From JAAYUJ01 sp963698165 (GTDB lineage Bacteria > Desulfobacterota > Syntrophobacteria > Syntrophobacterales > Syntrophobacteraceae): a stretch of 64,000 bases of DNA. The translations under genes and the position numbers were made by a program. The notes below the pieces were generated by a model that searched no databases, was not told the DNA's origin, and saw nothing but the letters and a program-made list of their open reading frames with translations. Positions 1 through 8,298 of this stretch are shown piece after piece (position 1 is the stretch's first letter; every line of letters begins with the position of its first letter). Where the stretch lies: NCBI GenBank assembly GCA_963698165.1, contig CAVOPT010000004.1:1-64000 (forward strand), read 5' to 3'.

Positions 1-2
1 CG

Positions 3-68
3 ACAGGTCTTTTTGGTTACCAGGGTGTTGGAGATATCAATTTCTTGATGCGAGGAGGCTTGGCATGA
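3..68 (+). CDS. 3' end of an upstream gene, probably qmoB (partial)
   Basis: An open frame enters from the left edge and stops at a TGA that overlaps the ATG of the next gene (ATGA). The visible tail is about 21 codons ending INFLMRGGLA. In sulfate reducers qmoC normally follows qmoB, so this is most likely the C-terminus of QmoB. The fragment is too short to prove it, and the call rests on position and translational coupling. Confidence 0.45.
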   Translation, partial: TGLFGYQGVGDINFLMRGGLA

Positions 69-1231
69 GCAACAAGGTTGACCCGAATCTGATCAAAGAC
101 CTCGAGGCGTTTGGACTGAAGGACGCCAACAAGTGCTATCACTGCGGAAACTGCACGGCCGTCTGCCCCCTCAGCACGCCCGAAAACCAGTTTCCCAGAA
201 AATTCGTCCGATACATGCAACTGGGGCAAAAAGACAAGATTCTGAGCGCCCCCGAGCCATGGCTGTGCTACTACTGCGGAGACTGTTCAGACCGCTGCCC
301 CCGCGGGGCCGAACCCGGCGAAACCATGATGGTGGCCAGAAGGTGGCTCACATCCATGTACGACTGGACGGGTTTTGCCAGGAAATTCTATACCTCCGAA
401 AGATTTGAAATCATGGCCATCAGCATCGTGGCATTGCTGGTGGGCCTGGGCTTGCTCATCTTCAACACGGGAAAGCCCAACTGGGACCACGCTCACCTCA
501 ATTCGGTGTGGCCTTCGGAGAAGATTGAAATCGCCGACCTTTTCATGGCCGCGATCCTTTCCATCCTCCTGTTGGGCAATGTCTTCAGGTGTTTCAGGAT
601 CATCATGGGGGACCTGGCTTTCAAGGTTCCCCTTCGCACCTACCTTGGACAGGCCAAGGACCTCCTCATCAACGTGCTGACCCAGAAGCGCTTCGGACAG
701 TGCACGGACCGGATGCAGTGGTTCGTCCACCTGATGATCATGACCGGGTATGCATCGGTGTTCCTGCTGGTGGTGGTTTTCGTCAACGGCCTCACCTTTG
801 ACAATCTCAAGTTCCAGCGGGATCTCCCTGAATATCCCATCTGGCATCCCATTCGCCTCGTGGGCTATTACGCGACCTTCGCCATCATGTATGGGACGAC
901 GTATGCCATCATCGGGCGCCTGAGAAAGAGCAAGTCCGTCTACAAGCATTCCCATCCGACGGACTGGATGTTCCTCATTTTGCTTCAACTGACCACCATG
1001 ACCGGGATTTTCATTCATTTCACGCGGCTCCTCGACTGGCCGTTCCCCACCTACTTCCTCTATGTCATCCACATGATGGTGGCCATTCCCATGCTGGTTC
1101 TGGAGGTGCCTTTCGCCAAGTGGGCTCACCTGGCGTATCGTCCCTTTGTGTTGTTCCTCCTCAAGGTGAAGGAACAGCATGCCAAAGAGCGGGAAGCGTC
1201 TCCAGTGCCCGTTGTGGCCGTGGCGGATTAG
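65..1231 (+). CDS. qmoC: QmoC, membrane subunit of the quinone-interacting oxidoreductase
   Basis: This 388-aa protein joins an HdrC-like ferredoxin domain to an HdrE/NarI-like cytochrome b domain. Two cluster motifs, CYHCGNCTAVCP (about residues 25-36) and CYYCGDCSDRCP (about 68-79), should hold two [4Fe-4S] clusters. From about residue 115 there are some six hydrophobic segments with histidines suited to haem b. This is the architecture of QmoC, which with QmoA and QmoB exchanges electrons between menaquinone and APS reductase during sulfate respiration. The start has GAGGAGG upstream and overlaps the stop of the preceding frame. A strong terminator follows, so this is the last gene of its operon. 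An HdrC/HdrE-type subunit of another complex is the main alternative. Confidence 0.88.
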   Translation: MSNKVDPNLIKDLEAFGLKDANKCYHCGNCTAVCPLSTPENQFPRKFVRYMQLGQKDKILSAPEPWLCYYCGDCSDRCPRGAEPGETMMVARRWLTSMYDWTGFARKFYTSERFEIMAISIVALLVGLGLLIFNTGKPNWDHAHLNSVWPSEKIEIADLFMAAILSILLLGNVFRCFRIIMGDLAFKVPLRTYLGQAKDLLINVLTQKRFGQCTDRMQWFVHLMIMTGYASVFLLVVVFVNGLTFDNLKFQRDLPEYPIWHPIRLVGYYATFAIMYGTTYAIIGRLRKSKSVYKHSHPTDWMFLILLQLTTMTGIFIHFTRLLDWPFPTYFLYVIHMMVAIPMLVLEVPFAKWAHLAYRPFVLFLLKVKEQHAKEREASPVPVVAVAD

Positions 1232-1278
1232 CTGCCGGCCAGGGCGTTTTGCGTAACCCTGTCGCGATCTGTCCTCAA

Positions 1279-1316
1279 CCCACGAGAGCCCGAGAGTGGC
1301 TCTCGTGGGTTTTTTT
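1279..1316 (+). terminator. Rho-independent terminator of the qmo operon
   Basis: A perfect 12-bp stem (CCCACGAGAGCC / GGCTCTCGTGGG) with a 7-nt loop is followed directly by seven T residues, 48 bp after the qmoC stop. Confidence 0.92.
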
Positions 1317-1338
1317 GTGCACCGGGGGCAGTTAGAGT

Positions 1339-1462
1339 CTATCTCAAAACTGTCATTTCGAGTCGGAGGCGAGAAATCTCGTTGGACGGAATTGGCTTGC
1401 ATCAGAGATTTCTCACTGCGCTACGCTGCGTTCGAAATGACAGATAGGAGGTTTTGAGATAG
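1339..1462. repeat. Palindromic miniature repeat element, 124 bp
   Basis: The ends are inverted repeats CTATCTCAAAAC / GTTTTGAGATAG. Two more arm pairs lie inside: TGTCATTTCGA (1351) / TCGAAATGACA (1432) and GAGAAATCTC (1371) / GAGATTTCTC (1405). The whole segment can fold into one long hairpin. It has no coding capacity and resembles a MITE or a large REP-like unit. A partial match, ACTATCTCAAAA, lies near 5750. Confidence 0.7.
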
Positions 1463-1465
1463 TTA

Positions 1466-2050
1466 CTAAGGGTATTGCCTGAATTTCCATGGGTACCGAT
1501 CGGCTTTCACCCTTGCCCAGAAGAGCCTTCCGGAGTTTCTCCAGGGATCCAGAATGATCCCCTCGTCAAACGCCTGCCCCTTGCCGGTGGCGACCACCGT
1601 GTTGTGGATTCGCCAGGGCGTATCCGCATGGGCGATGCCCCAGTGGAAATCGAAGCTCTTCTGATCCAGCTTGCGGAGCTGCTTCAGGAGATCGGTGGTC
1701 CAGTCACAGCACAGGCCTCGCTTCTTCACGCCCTGGTTGACCAGGAAATTGTGCCACAGAGGGGGGCTCACCAGCTCATATTGTTTGGCAAGGGCCATGG
1801 ACGTCCGAATGGCCGTGTCGGCAACAAGGAGCGCATCCCTTTCGTCGATTGTCCCCGCAAGGCCCTGCAGATCCTTTTGGAGGCGAAGTATCCGATCTTT
1901 CTCGCTTTGATCTGAAGAGGAAGGGAGGATCTTAGGCTCAGCGGCAAATGCGCTCTCGACCGACCCAGAGCGGATGCTGCCGCAGCCCCAAATCAAAACC
2001 AAAACCACAACCATCGTTCCCGCATGTGCTCGATTCCACATTGTCAGCAT
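1466..2050 (-). CDS. Exported protein of unknown function, probable lipoprotein
   Basis: A 194-aa protein with a hydrophobic N-terminal signal ending in IWGCGS, a possible though imperfect lipobox. The mature part has a helical stretch and then a conserved-looking block GLCCDWTTDLLKQL ... HWGIAHADTPWRIHNTVV ... EGIILDPWRNSGRLFW. A Cys, a His in a HN(T/S) setting and a downstream Asp are spaced as in papain-like or transglutaminase-like hydrolases. I know similar uncharacterised proteins but no assigned function. ATG at 2050 was preferred to a TTG nine bases upstream because AAAGG lies before it. It stands alone, separated from its neighbours by repeats and a gap. Confidence 0.6.
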   Translation of the reverse strand: MLTMWNRAHAGTMVVVLVLIWGCGSIRSGSVESAFAAEPKILPSSSDQSEKDRILRLQKDLQGLAGTIDERDALLVADTAIRTSMALAKQYELVSPPLWHNFLVNQGVKKRGLCCDWTTDLLKQLRKLDQKSFDFHWGIAHADTPWRIHNTVVATGKGQAFDEGIILDPWRNSGRLFWARVKADRYPWKFRQYP

Positions 2051-2068
2051 CCTGCTCAAACCTTTCTT

Positions 2069-2518
2069 TCATTGCGCTGTGTTAGCTGACAAATCCCGGT
2101 CCCGGCGAAATGGGTTCCCTGGTCCCGTGTTCCTCACCCGCCGGATCTGGCGAAAACCCTCGGTATTCACCCTGGCCGACCGGCAGGTGGTTCCGTTGCA
2201 GCCGGCTTTCATAGAAAGCACGGGTCGGAAGAATCCGTCGGAAAGCGATATAAAATACTCAACCGTAAAAATTATGCAACCGCGGCGTCGAAGATTTCCA
2301 AGAGAGACACGTGAGAAAATGGCCTCACTGTGTACCATTGCCATGAACCGTCCTGCCGGACATGGTGCACTTTCTCCCTGAAGCCGGGAAGAGTGAGGGA
2401 TGAGTGCCGGCTGCGGAGGTCTTCTCAGTGGGGGTAGGAGTTTCGGATGTCATGGGCGTTGCGAAGCTCCGAAGGTTCCCGAGGGGATCGGTAAAGGTTG
2501 AAGCTCACCCGCGGGCCA
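2069..2518. other. Intergenic stretch with no recognised gene
   Basis: About 450 bp separate two minus-strand genes. A 91-codon minus frame (2069-2344) lacks a convincing ribosome site and any family resemblance. No hairpin with a T-run was seen. Confidence 0.5.
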
Positions 2519-4138
2519 TCATTTGGGCACGACCCATTTCCTGGATGCGATGAACTCCTTCGTTCCGGCTTTCCCGGGATTCACCGTCACGACGTAAGAA
2601 CCAATGGAGCCCACGTGCCTGTTCGGACCATAGGTGATGGCAGGGGTCACGCCCGTCTCGAACTCGTAGAGCCTTTCGAGGGTAGAAATGAGCTTCTCAC
2701 GGTTCAATTCGCGTCCGGAGCGCCTCAGTCCCTCAACAAGGATCTGGGCTGCCGCATAGGCAGAGAGCTGAGCAGTGAGATAAGTCGACGGGAGGCCATA
2801 GGTCCGGGAGAGTACCAGGAACTCCCCCATCCCCTTCTCTTTTCGATCCTCGGGCAGGGTCGGATAAGCAAGGTAGACCCTATCCTTCAAGTTCTGAGGG
2901 ACCTCGTTTACGGCCCTCCCCACCAGTACCCCTGGAGCGAGCACCTTTCCCGTCCAGTTTTGCTTGCCGGCTTCCCGCAGGAGGGCACCGATTTCGTTTT
3001 CGCCCCCCAGGAAGAAGAGGGTGGTGACGTTGTCACGCAGCATCGACTGGACCAGGTCCTGCGCCGGGAAGAGTTGAGGAGGGTAAGCATTCTTTGAAAC
3101 ATGGAGAAAGCCTTTCGCCTTGGCATACTTCTCCACCGTATCGACGACTTCCGTCAAGTCCGCCAGTGAAGGGTAGGCGATGGTTGTGCCGCCGGCCTTT
3201 GACGCCTTGAGATCACTGGCGGCATACTCCACCAGGGCGAGAACCTGTTCCTGCAAACCTGGAAATATGTAGAATGTAAAACGGTTCAGAGACAGACTCG
3301 GGAGGGGAAAGAGGGTGAAGGGGCCCACCAGCGGAACCCCCTCCTTCTCCACGAGGGCTGGAACATCCTGGTCCAGTCCCGGAGTGAAGGTGCTCACCAG
3401 CGCGAAAGGCCTTTTCGTGCCAAGGAATTCCCCCATCTGCTCCCTGCTGAGCGCCTTGTCGGGGGGCGGTTGCGCAACCACCAGCTCCAGCCTGCGATCG
3501 TAGATCCCGCCCTTCTGGTTTATGGCGGCAAAGGTCGCCTCAAGCGTCCTTTTGATGGCGTCGCCCATCTGGCCGACCTCGCCCTGGGAGGGGAGGATGG
3601 TGCCAAGGATGATGCTCCTGCCGGCCAAACCCGGGTCGAGCTCCGTACCGAGATGTTTCAGGTACGCGACAAGGGCCCGGACGTCCTCATCCTCCATGGT
3701 GTAGACCGGCATGGTGTGGTCAAGCTTGTTTCCTGCAGCGTCAACCCCTTTCGTGATGGCTCCGACCAGCGTCGCTTCGCTGTAAGGTGGGCGAATTCTG
3801 CCTCCTGCGGACTGCACATTGTAGGGCTTCGTCAACTCCGACCACTGAATGTTGCTGGGTGTGATATCGCTCTCCGGTCTTCCCCGCCCGTCACTCCCAT
3901 GGCAGTTGACGCAGGGCATCGCCGAACCTGGAGCTTCCACCCCCGCGACCCCTATGAAGGCCTTTATTTCCCTCTGGAATGGGCTGTTCCCCGTGAGATA
4001 GACTTCCTTTCCGTGCTTTTCCAGACCATCGAGGGAGGTGGGCAGATCCTGCCCACCGGCGATTCCCATAAAGAGGAGGAGCATGACGCAGGCGGCGACA
4101 CTCAGAGTTAACGAGTTAGTCAATTGACCTGGCTTCAT
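2519..4138 (-). CDS. Cytochrome c fused to a type I periplasmic ligand-binding domain
   Basis: A 539-aa exported protein. Residues 1 to about 29 form a signal peptide. A cytochrome c domain follows with CVNCH at 76-80 and a likely axial Met in the HTMPVYTM segment, ending with the usual VRALVAYLKHL helix near residue 165. From about 175 to the end it matches periplasmic binding proteins of the leucine/amide-binding (ABC type I) fold. Such fusions could sense a ligand and pass electrons in the periplasm. It lies downstream of two SCO-like genes and a propeller gene on the same strand, suggesting one exported copper/haem pathway. ATG at 4138 was chosen over a TTG at 4153; neither has a strong ribosome site. 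The ligand is unknown. Confidence 0.75.
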   Translation of the reverse strand: MKPGQLTNSLTLSVAACVMLLLFMGIAGGQDLPTSLDGLEKHGKEVYLTGNSPFQREIKAFIGVAGVEAPGSAMPCVNCHGSDGRGRPESDITPSNIQWSELTKPYNVQSAGGRIRPPYSEATLVGAITKGVDAAGNKLDHTMPVYTMEDEDVRALVAYLKHLGTELDPGLAGRSIILGTILPSQGEVGQMGDAIKRTLEATFAAINQKGGIYDRRLELVVAQPPPDKALSREQMGEFLGTKRPFALVSTFTPGLDQDVPALVEKEGVPLVGPFTLFPLPSLSLNRFTFYIFPGLQEQVLALVEYAASDLKASKAGGTTIAYPSLADLTEVVDTVEKYAKAKGFLHVSKNAYPPQLFPAQDLVQSMLRDNVTTLFFLGGENEIGALLREAGKQNWTGKVLAPGVLVGRAVNEVPQNLKDRVYLAYPTLPEDRKEKGMGEFLVLSRTYGLPSTYLTAQLSAYAAAQILVEGLRRSGRELNREKLISTLERLYEFETGVTPAITYGPNRHVGSIGSYVVTVNPGKAGTKEFIASRKWVVPK

Positions 4139-4375
4139 TGAAAAGGAACTCAAGATAGTCTTCCCCAGGGTCGTACAACGATGTCTTCAACCACCCGTCA
4201 CGCCTGTGAAAACAAGCATCCAGAGGGTGTGGGCGCATTCCTCAATTCCGGCTTTCGCCGCAACGAAAAAGGCCCTCAACGAGAACGCGACCGCCCAGAC
4301 CAGCTATTCCCTGATTTGAGCGATTCCCCAACACCTGGTGGGTAAAGGTGCTGTGTGATCAATGCGTTCACCATC

Positions 4376-4452
4376 ACCCGCCTCTCCCATCGAGGGAGAG
4401 GAGTACCCTCATGATTCCCGTCCCCTGGCGGGAGGGGCGAGGGGAGGGGGAG
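4376..4452. repeat. CCTCCC-type hairpin repeat, copy 1
   Basis: Paired C-rich and G-rich blocks (CCTCTCCCATCGAGGGAGAGG, then TCCCCTGGCGGGAGGGG) form two small hairpins. The same family recurs near 8133, 8261, 8648, 8710, 15207 and 34826. The rest of the gap 4154-4478 holds nothing recognisable. Confidence 0.7.
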
Positions 4453-4478
4453 ATAATCGCTCAGACTGGCTCTTCCCA

Positions 4479-5081
4479 TCACTCGTCCGCCGCCAGGTGC
4501 CTCAACCCTTCCGCAAGGGCGATAGCCGGTGCCCTTGGCTCCATCTTCATCCAGTTTCCGGTCCTCAGGTTTCCCAGAAAGAAGAGGTTGACGTGCATCT
4601 CAGGGCGGGGGTTGGTGTTTCCGAGTTTGTAGAGAATGACTTCCATGTTTTCCTTCTTGCCGGTGAGGAATATCCACCCCTTGGGGGGATTGAACTTCCC
4701 GGCGAACTCCTGGATGGCCTTCAGGTCATCGTTTTCAGGATCAACACTGATGGAGAGGATGGTAAAGTCCCTACCAAGCTGCTCACCCAGGATCTTCTGC
4801 AGCTTGAAAAGCTGGATCATGTCAGGGCCGATCGTGGGGCAGGTGGTGTAGAAGAACATGACCAGGAGGACCTTGTCCTTGAGAAGATCGGTGTAGAAAC
4901 GGAGTTCTTTGCCTTCATGGGTGATCACGGGGAGGTCCGTGAAGTAGCTCCTGTTGCTCTCTTCGAGGGGCACGTTCGCCTGAGGGCTGAGCCCCGGCTC
5001 ATTTTTTGCGCCCCATGAAGGCTGAACCGGCATGCAGCTCGCCAGTGAGAAGACGAGGCACCAGAGGAGTTTTCGATTCAT
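4479..5081 (-). CDS. SCO1/SenC-family protein lacking the second copper cysteine
   Basis: A 200-aa exported thioredoxin-fold protein of the SCO1/SenC family, which normally delivers copper to cytochrome oxidase or other cuproenzymes. The N-terminus is a signal peptide with a possible lipobox (LASC at 13-16). The family CxxxC motif reads C81-P-T-I-G85, so the second metal-binding Cys is Gly. The usual histidine is probably H163 (PRPEMHVNLF). The fold markers ISVDPENDD and GWIFLTGK are intact. It starts 3 bp after the neighbouring SCO-like gene, so the pair is co-translated. With one Cys and one His it may bind copper differently or act as a thiol-redox protein. Confidence 0.8.
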   Translation of the reverse strand: MNRKLLWCLVFSLASCMPVQPSWGAKNEPGLSPQANVPLEESNRSYFTDLPVITHEGKELRFYTDLLKDKVLLVMFFYTTCPTIGPDMIQLFKLQKILGEQLGRDFTILSISVDPENDDLKAIQEFAGKFNPPKGWIFLTGKKENMEVILYKLGNTNPRPEMHVNLFFLGNLRTGNWMKMEPRAPAIALAEGLRHLAADE

Positions 5082-5084
5082 ACG

Positions 5085-5717
5085 CTATTCCTTTGCCTCT
5101 GTATCAGGTTGTGCGACGAGGGACTCGTTGACCTGTGTCATGAGCACCTCTGGCGGTGGGTAGCCGTAGAAGCGCTTCCACTTGCTGTGCACGCTGCCCA
5201 CGACGGTAAGGGGGGTGTGATTGTGGTCGTCCAGGTTGAGGGAAAAAAGAATGCCGATCCCGGACAAAACTTTTGCGAGGTTGCCTCGGTCTCCGGAAAG
5301 AAAGACCCAACCCGGCTTTGCCTTCTGACGGTCCGCATAAACCTTCAGCCTGGCGGGAATGTCCGTCCTCGGGTCCACGCTCACGGAGACGAGCACCACG
5401 TCTTTACCGAGATGGTCGGCCAACATGGCCTGCAAGCGCGTGAAGACAAAGATGAGTATGGGGTAGGAGGTCGTGCACGTGGTGTAGAATGGTATGATCA
5501 CCGCGACCCTGTCCCCGATCACATCGGTTTTGAAGAGGACCTTCTTCCCATCCTGGTCGACCAGTTCCTCGTCGACCAGGTTTATGTCGATGGTCTTCAC
5601 CTCGGTTTGAGGAGACTCGGATGTCGTCGAATGAACCTGTTGCGCCAGGCTGAACAGCACCGCACTGAAGACAACGCATACGACAAGTACCCTGGTCATG
5701 TTCAATATTCTTATCAT
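5085..5717 (-). CDS. SCO1/SenC-family protein, second copy, also lacking one cysteine
   Basis: A 210-aa exported protein with the SCO fold: an FYTTC strand, VSVSVDPRTD and GWVFLSGD. The CxxxC position reads C81-T-T-S-Y85, so the second Cys is Tyr. A histidine-containing DHNHTPL segment occupies the region of the family's copper-binding His. It is the upstream partner of the other SCO-like gene with a 3-bp gap. The start is uncertain: GTG at 5750, ATG at 5717 and ATG at 5699 are all possible and none has a clear ribosome site. I took 5717, which gives a normal signal peptide. Confidence 0.75.
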   Translation of the reverse strand: MIRILNMTRVLVVCVVFSAVLFSLAQQVHSTTSESPQTEVKTIDINLVDEELVDQDGKKVLFKTDVIGDRVAVIIPFYTTCTTSYPILIFVFTRLQAMLADHLGKDVVLVSVSVDPRTDIPARLKVYADRQKAKPGWVFLSGDRGNLAKVLSGIGILFSLNLDDHNHTPLTVVGSVHSKWKRFYGYPPPEVLMTQVNESLVAQPDTEAKE

Positions 5718-5754
5718 GAAGTATCGCCAAGTTAAGAGGCAATAGGACACTATC

Positions 5755-5880
5755 TCAAAATGCCTGAAACCTCGCCGATCGTCATTCCCGCGAAAGCGGG
5801 AATCCAGGTTTTTCAGGGGGTTCTGGCCCCCCGCTTTCGCGGGGGTGACATTTAGAGAGACCTTTTCGAAACCCTCTAAG
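5755..5880. repeat. Palindromic repeat with CCCGCGAAAGCGGG hairpins
   Basis: Two hairpins (around CCCGCGAAAGCGGG at 5787 and CCCCCGCTTTCGCGGGGG at 5831) separate the propeller gene from the SCO pair. The same CATTCCCGCGAA or GCCGGCTTTCGCCGG theme recurs near 17590, 35025, 35735 and 36065, so it is a dispersed family rather than a terminator. Confidence 0.65.
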
Positions 5881-5885
5881 AGTTC

Positions 5886-7892
5886 CTAGCTGCCCGTCGC
5901 GCCGGAGGCCTTCTCTTCCAGCACATTCAGAGCCACCGGGTAAATTTTAGCGAAATCGGCCTTCAGGGAGGGGATCTTGAAAAAGAGATAGTGGATGCCG
6001 GGTTTGGGAAAATTGAGGGCCACCTCGTAGACGCCGTTGCCCACCTCCGCGGCCTGGTACGTTTCAAACCACGACCCCGGCGTGAGGACTGCCTTGACAA
6101 AGACATCCTTGAGCCCTTCCCGCGGGCGGTCGTTGAAGTCCCTCAGTTCGAACCTGAAGGCGAAATCCTCCTTGACCTTGACATCCCTTTTCTCGGTCAG
6201 TGCCTTCATTTGGACCGGGAAATCCTGCTCCAGCTTCGCAATGACGGGGTTCCTTTCCGCGGCAAACTGGAAGCAGTGGAGCATGAAAGGACTGTGGAGC
6301 ATGAAGGCCACGTCGTAGTTCCCCTCTGCCGGTATCCTGATCTGGGCGGTATAAGCACCTCTCGTCGTCTCCTTCAGCGTTCTGGCGACGGTCCTCACAG
6401 CCCTGGGGATGCGGCCGTAACCTTGAAAGCTCCCCATGGGCATGGTCATGCCTTCCATGTAGTAGAAGATGAAGCCGTCCGCCGGATTGGCGATCAACGC
6501 GTGACCCTCCTCGGCGGCAGGGTAGATGGCCTCAGCGACGGAAGCCTCCTTGACGGAGTCGGCACTCTTCTGCCCGGCGGGAATCCTCACCGTACCGGGA
6601 GGTGCGGGCCTGTCGAGCCCATCGAGGGGGATGAGGGTCACGTAGGGTTCAGCCCTCTGGCGGACGTAGGCGAAGGCCTTGGTGAAAGAGATCTGATCGG
6701 GCCCCTTGCCGACGGGCACCGTGTGGGCGATGGAGTTGTCGGAAGCGTCCAGTATGGTGACCTGGTTTTCCCTCACGTTGGCGGCAAACCCGAAGCGGCC
6801 CCCCGGTGCGAAACGGAAGGTCATGAGCCCGGGGCTGGTCTTTACCGTTTTGATCACTTCGTGGGTTTTGCCGTCCACCACAGAGATGGTGCCCTCGAGC
6901 CCGTTGGCGACATAGACGGCCCTGCTCAACTCGGAAAAGACCGCGGAAACGGGCAGCTCGCCGGTCCTTATGTCCTTGATCTTCGCGAGCTTGCCGATGT
7001 CGATCACGGAAAGGGTCCCATCCACGCTGTTGGTCACAAAGGCATGGAGGCTGTCATTGCTCACGGCAATCTCGTGATGGCCGGTGCCGGTCGGTATGGA
7101 GGTCACCATCCTGTTTGTCTGGCGGTCGATGACGGTAACGCCGCTCACCTCCTTGCCTTCGGAATCGTTGCCTACCCAGAGGTATTTGCCATCGGGCTGC
7201 AATGCGATGCGGACCGGGTTGTTGCCCGCATCGATGTCCGTGGTCACCTTGAAGTTCTCCGAGTCGACCACGGCAACCTGGTCCGCCTTGGGCATGGTCA
7301 CAAAGAGCGTCTTCTCATCCGGCGCCGCCACCCAGTCTTCCCCCGGTCTCTTGAGGACCACCATGGCGAAGAGCTTGGTGATCCCCTGTATGCCGAGGAT
7401 CGGATCGGTGACGGAAATCGTGGCGTCATTGTTCATGGAGAGTATGTAGTACGTGTTGAGGTCGATGTCGGGGCGAAATGTCAGGGTTCCCTTGAAGAAG
7501 AGGTCCACCTTGTCCTTGCAGCTCATCTCATCCCCCTTCTTGCCGCCCGGCAGGGTCTTGTGCAGGTCGATCCACACAATGGGGTTCATGGCTGAAAGGG
7601 GAGCGTTGGTCGTCGCGTCGGAGATCCTGAACGTGACGTCTGCGAAGTTGCCTTCCATGAGCTTGGCGCCGGGCTGGGACGGCTGGGAAGGCTCTATGGA
7701 GAATTCCGCCTTTATATTCTTTTGAACGAACTCGTTCTTGCCGGCTGATTCGCTCGTCTGCTTTCCCACTGTCTCGCCCCCGGATGAGGGTACCGCCTGC
7801 TTTGGCTCCGCCCCGAAGGAGGGGAGGGGGATCGACATGCAGAGGAGAAGCAGTATGAGGGCACAGCTTTGGATTCTCCTGCAACGGGTCAT
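5886..7892 (-). CDS. Exported YVTN-type beta-propeller protein with Met-rich segment
   Basis: A 668-aa protein with a signal peptide (cleavage near residue 27) and RBS GGCAGGAG. After an N-terminal extension with its own Ig-like part come repeated blades from about residue 185 to 430: VAVVDSENFKVTTDIDAG, VTVIDRQTNRMVTSIPTG, LSVIDIGKLAKI, ISVVDGKTHEVIKTV and VTILDASDNSIAHTVPVG. These are the YVTN/40-residue surface-protein repeats. Near residues 478-495 lies a methionine-rich patch (MEGMTMPMGSF) with nearby histidines (MLHSPFMLHC), suggestive of copper or haem handling. Its neighbours on the same strand are the SCO pair and the giant multicopper oxidase. It probably acts in the periplasm or at the cell surface; the function is inferred. 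Confidence 0.8.
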   Translation of the reverse strand: MTRCRRIQSCALILLLLCMSIPLPSFGAEPKQAVPSSGGETVGKQTSESAGKNEFVQKNIKAEFSIEPSQPSQPGAKLMEGNFADVTFRISDATTNAPLSAMNPIVWIDLHKTLPGGKKGDEMSCKDKVDLFFKGTLTFRPDIDLNTYYILSMNNDATISVTDPILGIQGITKLFAMVVLKRPGEDWVAAPDEKTLFVTMPKADQVAVVDSENFKVTTDIDAGNNPVRIALQPDGKYLWVGNDSEGKEVSGVTVIDRQTNRMVTSIPTGTGHHEIAVSNDSLHAFVTNSVDGTLSVIDIGKLAKIKDIRTGELPVSAVFSELSRAVYVANGLEGTISVVDGKTHEVIKTVKTSPGLMTFRFAPGGRFGFAANVRENQVTILDASDNSIAHTVPVGKGPDQISFTKAFAYVRQRAEPYVTLIPLDGLDRPAPPGTVRIPAGQKSADSVKEASVAEAIYPAAEEGHALIANPADGFIFYYMEGMTMPMGSFQGYGRIPRAVRTVARTLKETTRGAYTAQIRIPAEGNYDVAFMLHSPFMLHCFQFAAERNPVIAKLEQDFPVQMKALTEKRDVKVKEDFAFRFELRDFNDRPREGLKDVFVKAVLTPGSWFETYQAAEVGNGVYEVALNFPKPGIHYLFFKIPSLKADFAKIYPVALNVLEEKASGATGS

Positions 7893-8132
7893 ATGAACTC
7901 CTGCCTTGCATTGATTGGGCCCGTGGGATTAGCGGACATGCCGCAAACCGGGCACGTGCCTTTCGCTTTTGCTTGAAGGGCTTCAGTTCCCGTGCCGCTG
8001 AAAAGAGGCAGTGAGATGTATAGCATTCTTTCCGCTCTGCATCAACGGGGGTGGTATCTGCCTATCTGCCTCCTGCCGGTTAGAGAGCTTGGTAAAGCAT
8101 GGAAAGAGTCTCCAGCCGGTTCGCGTATCACA

Positions 8133-8298
8133 TCTCCCCTCCCTTGGTGGGAGGGGCCGGGGGAGGGGGTTTATCAAAGCCGCTCCTCACCCCCGCCTGC
8201 CCCCCCATCACGGGCATAAGAGCCAACTCTAATCCGGGCAGTCACAACCGGGGCTTAAGACTCCCCTCCCTTGGTGGGAGGGGCCGGGGGAGGGGGTT
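8133..8298. repeat. CCTCCC-type hairpin repeats, copies 2 and 3
   Basis: Two nearly identical units (8133-8170 and 8261-8298), each CTCCCCTCCCTTGGTGGGAG followed by GGGCCGGGGGAGGGGG, flank the downstream end of the DUF559 gene. The second lies inside its last codons. Confidence 0.8.

Noticed and set aside
287..1402. 371-codon minus-strand frame opposite qmoC
   Set aside because: It is a shadow of the well-supported qmoC gene, with His/Glu/Arg-rich composition and no family resemblance.
5991..7595. 534-codon plus-strand frame opposite the propeller gene
   Set aside because: High GC creates long antisense frames; the minus-strand protein has signal peptide and repeats.
7908..7924. GG-N10-GC match upstream of the propeller gene
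   Set aside because: It overlaps the ribosome-binding region, so the transcript would start at the ATG; -24 and -12 elements are poor.
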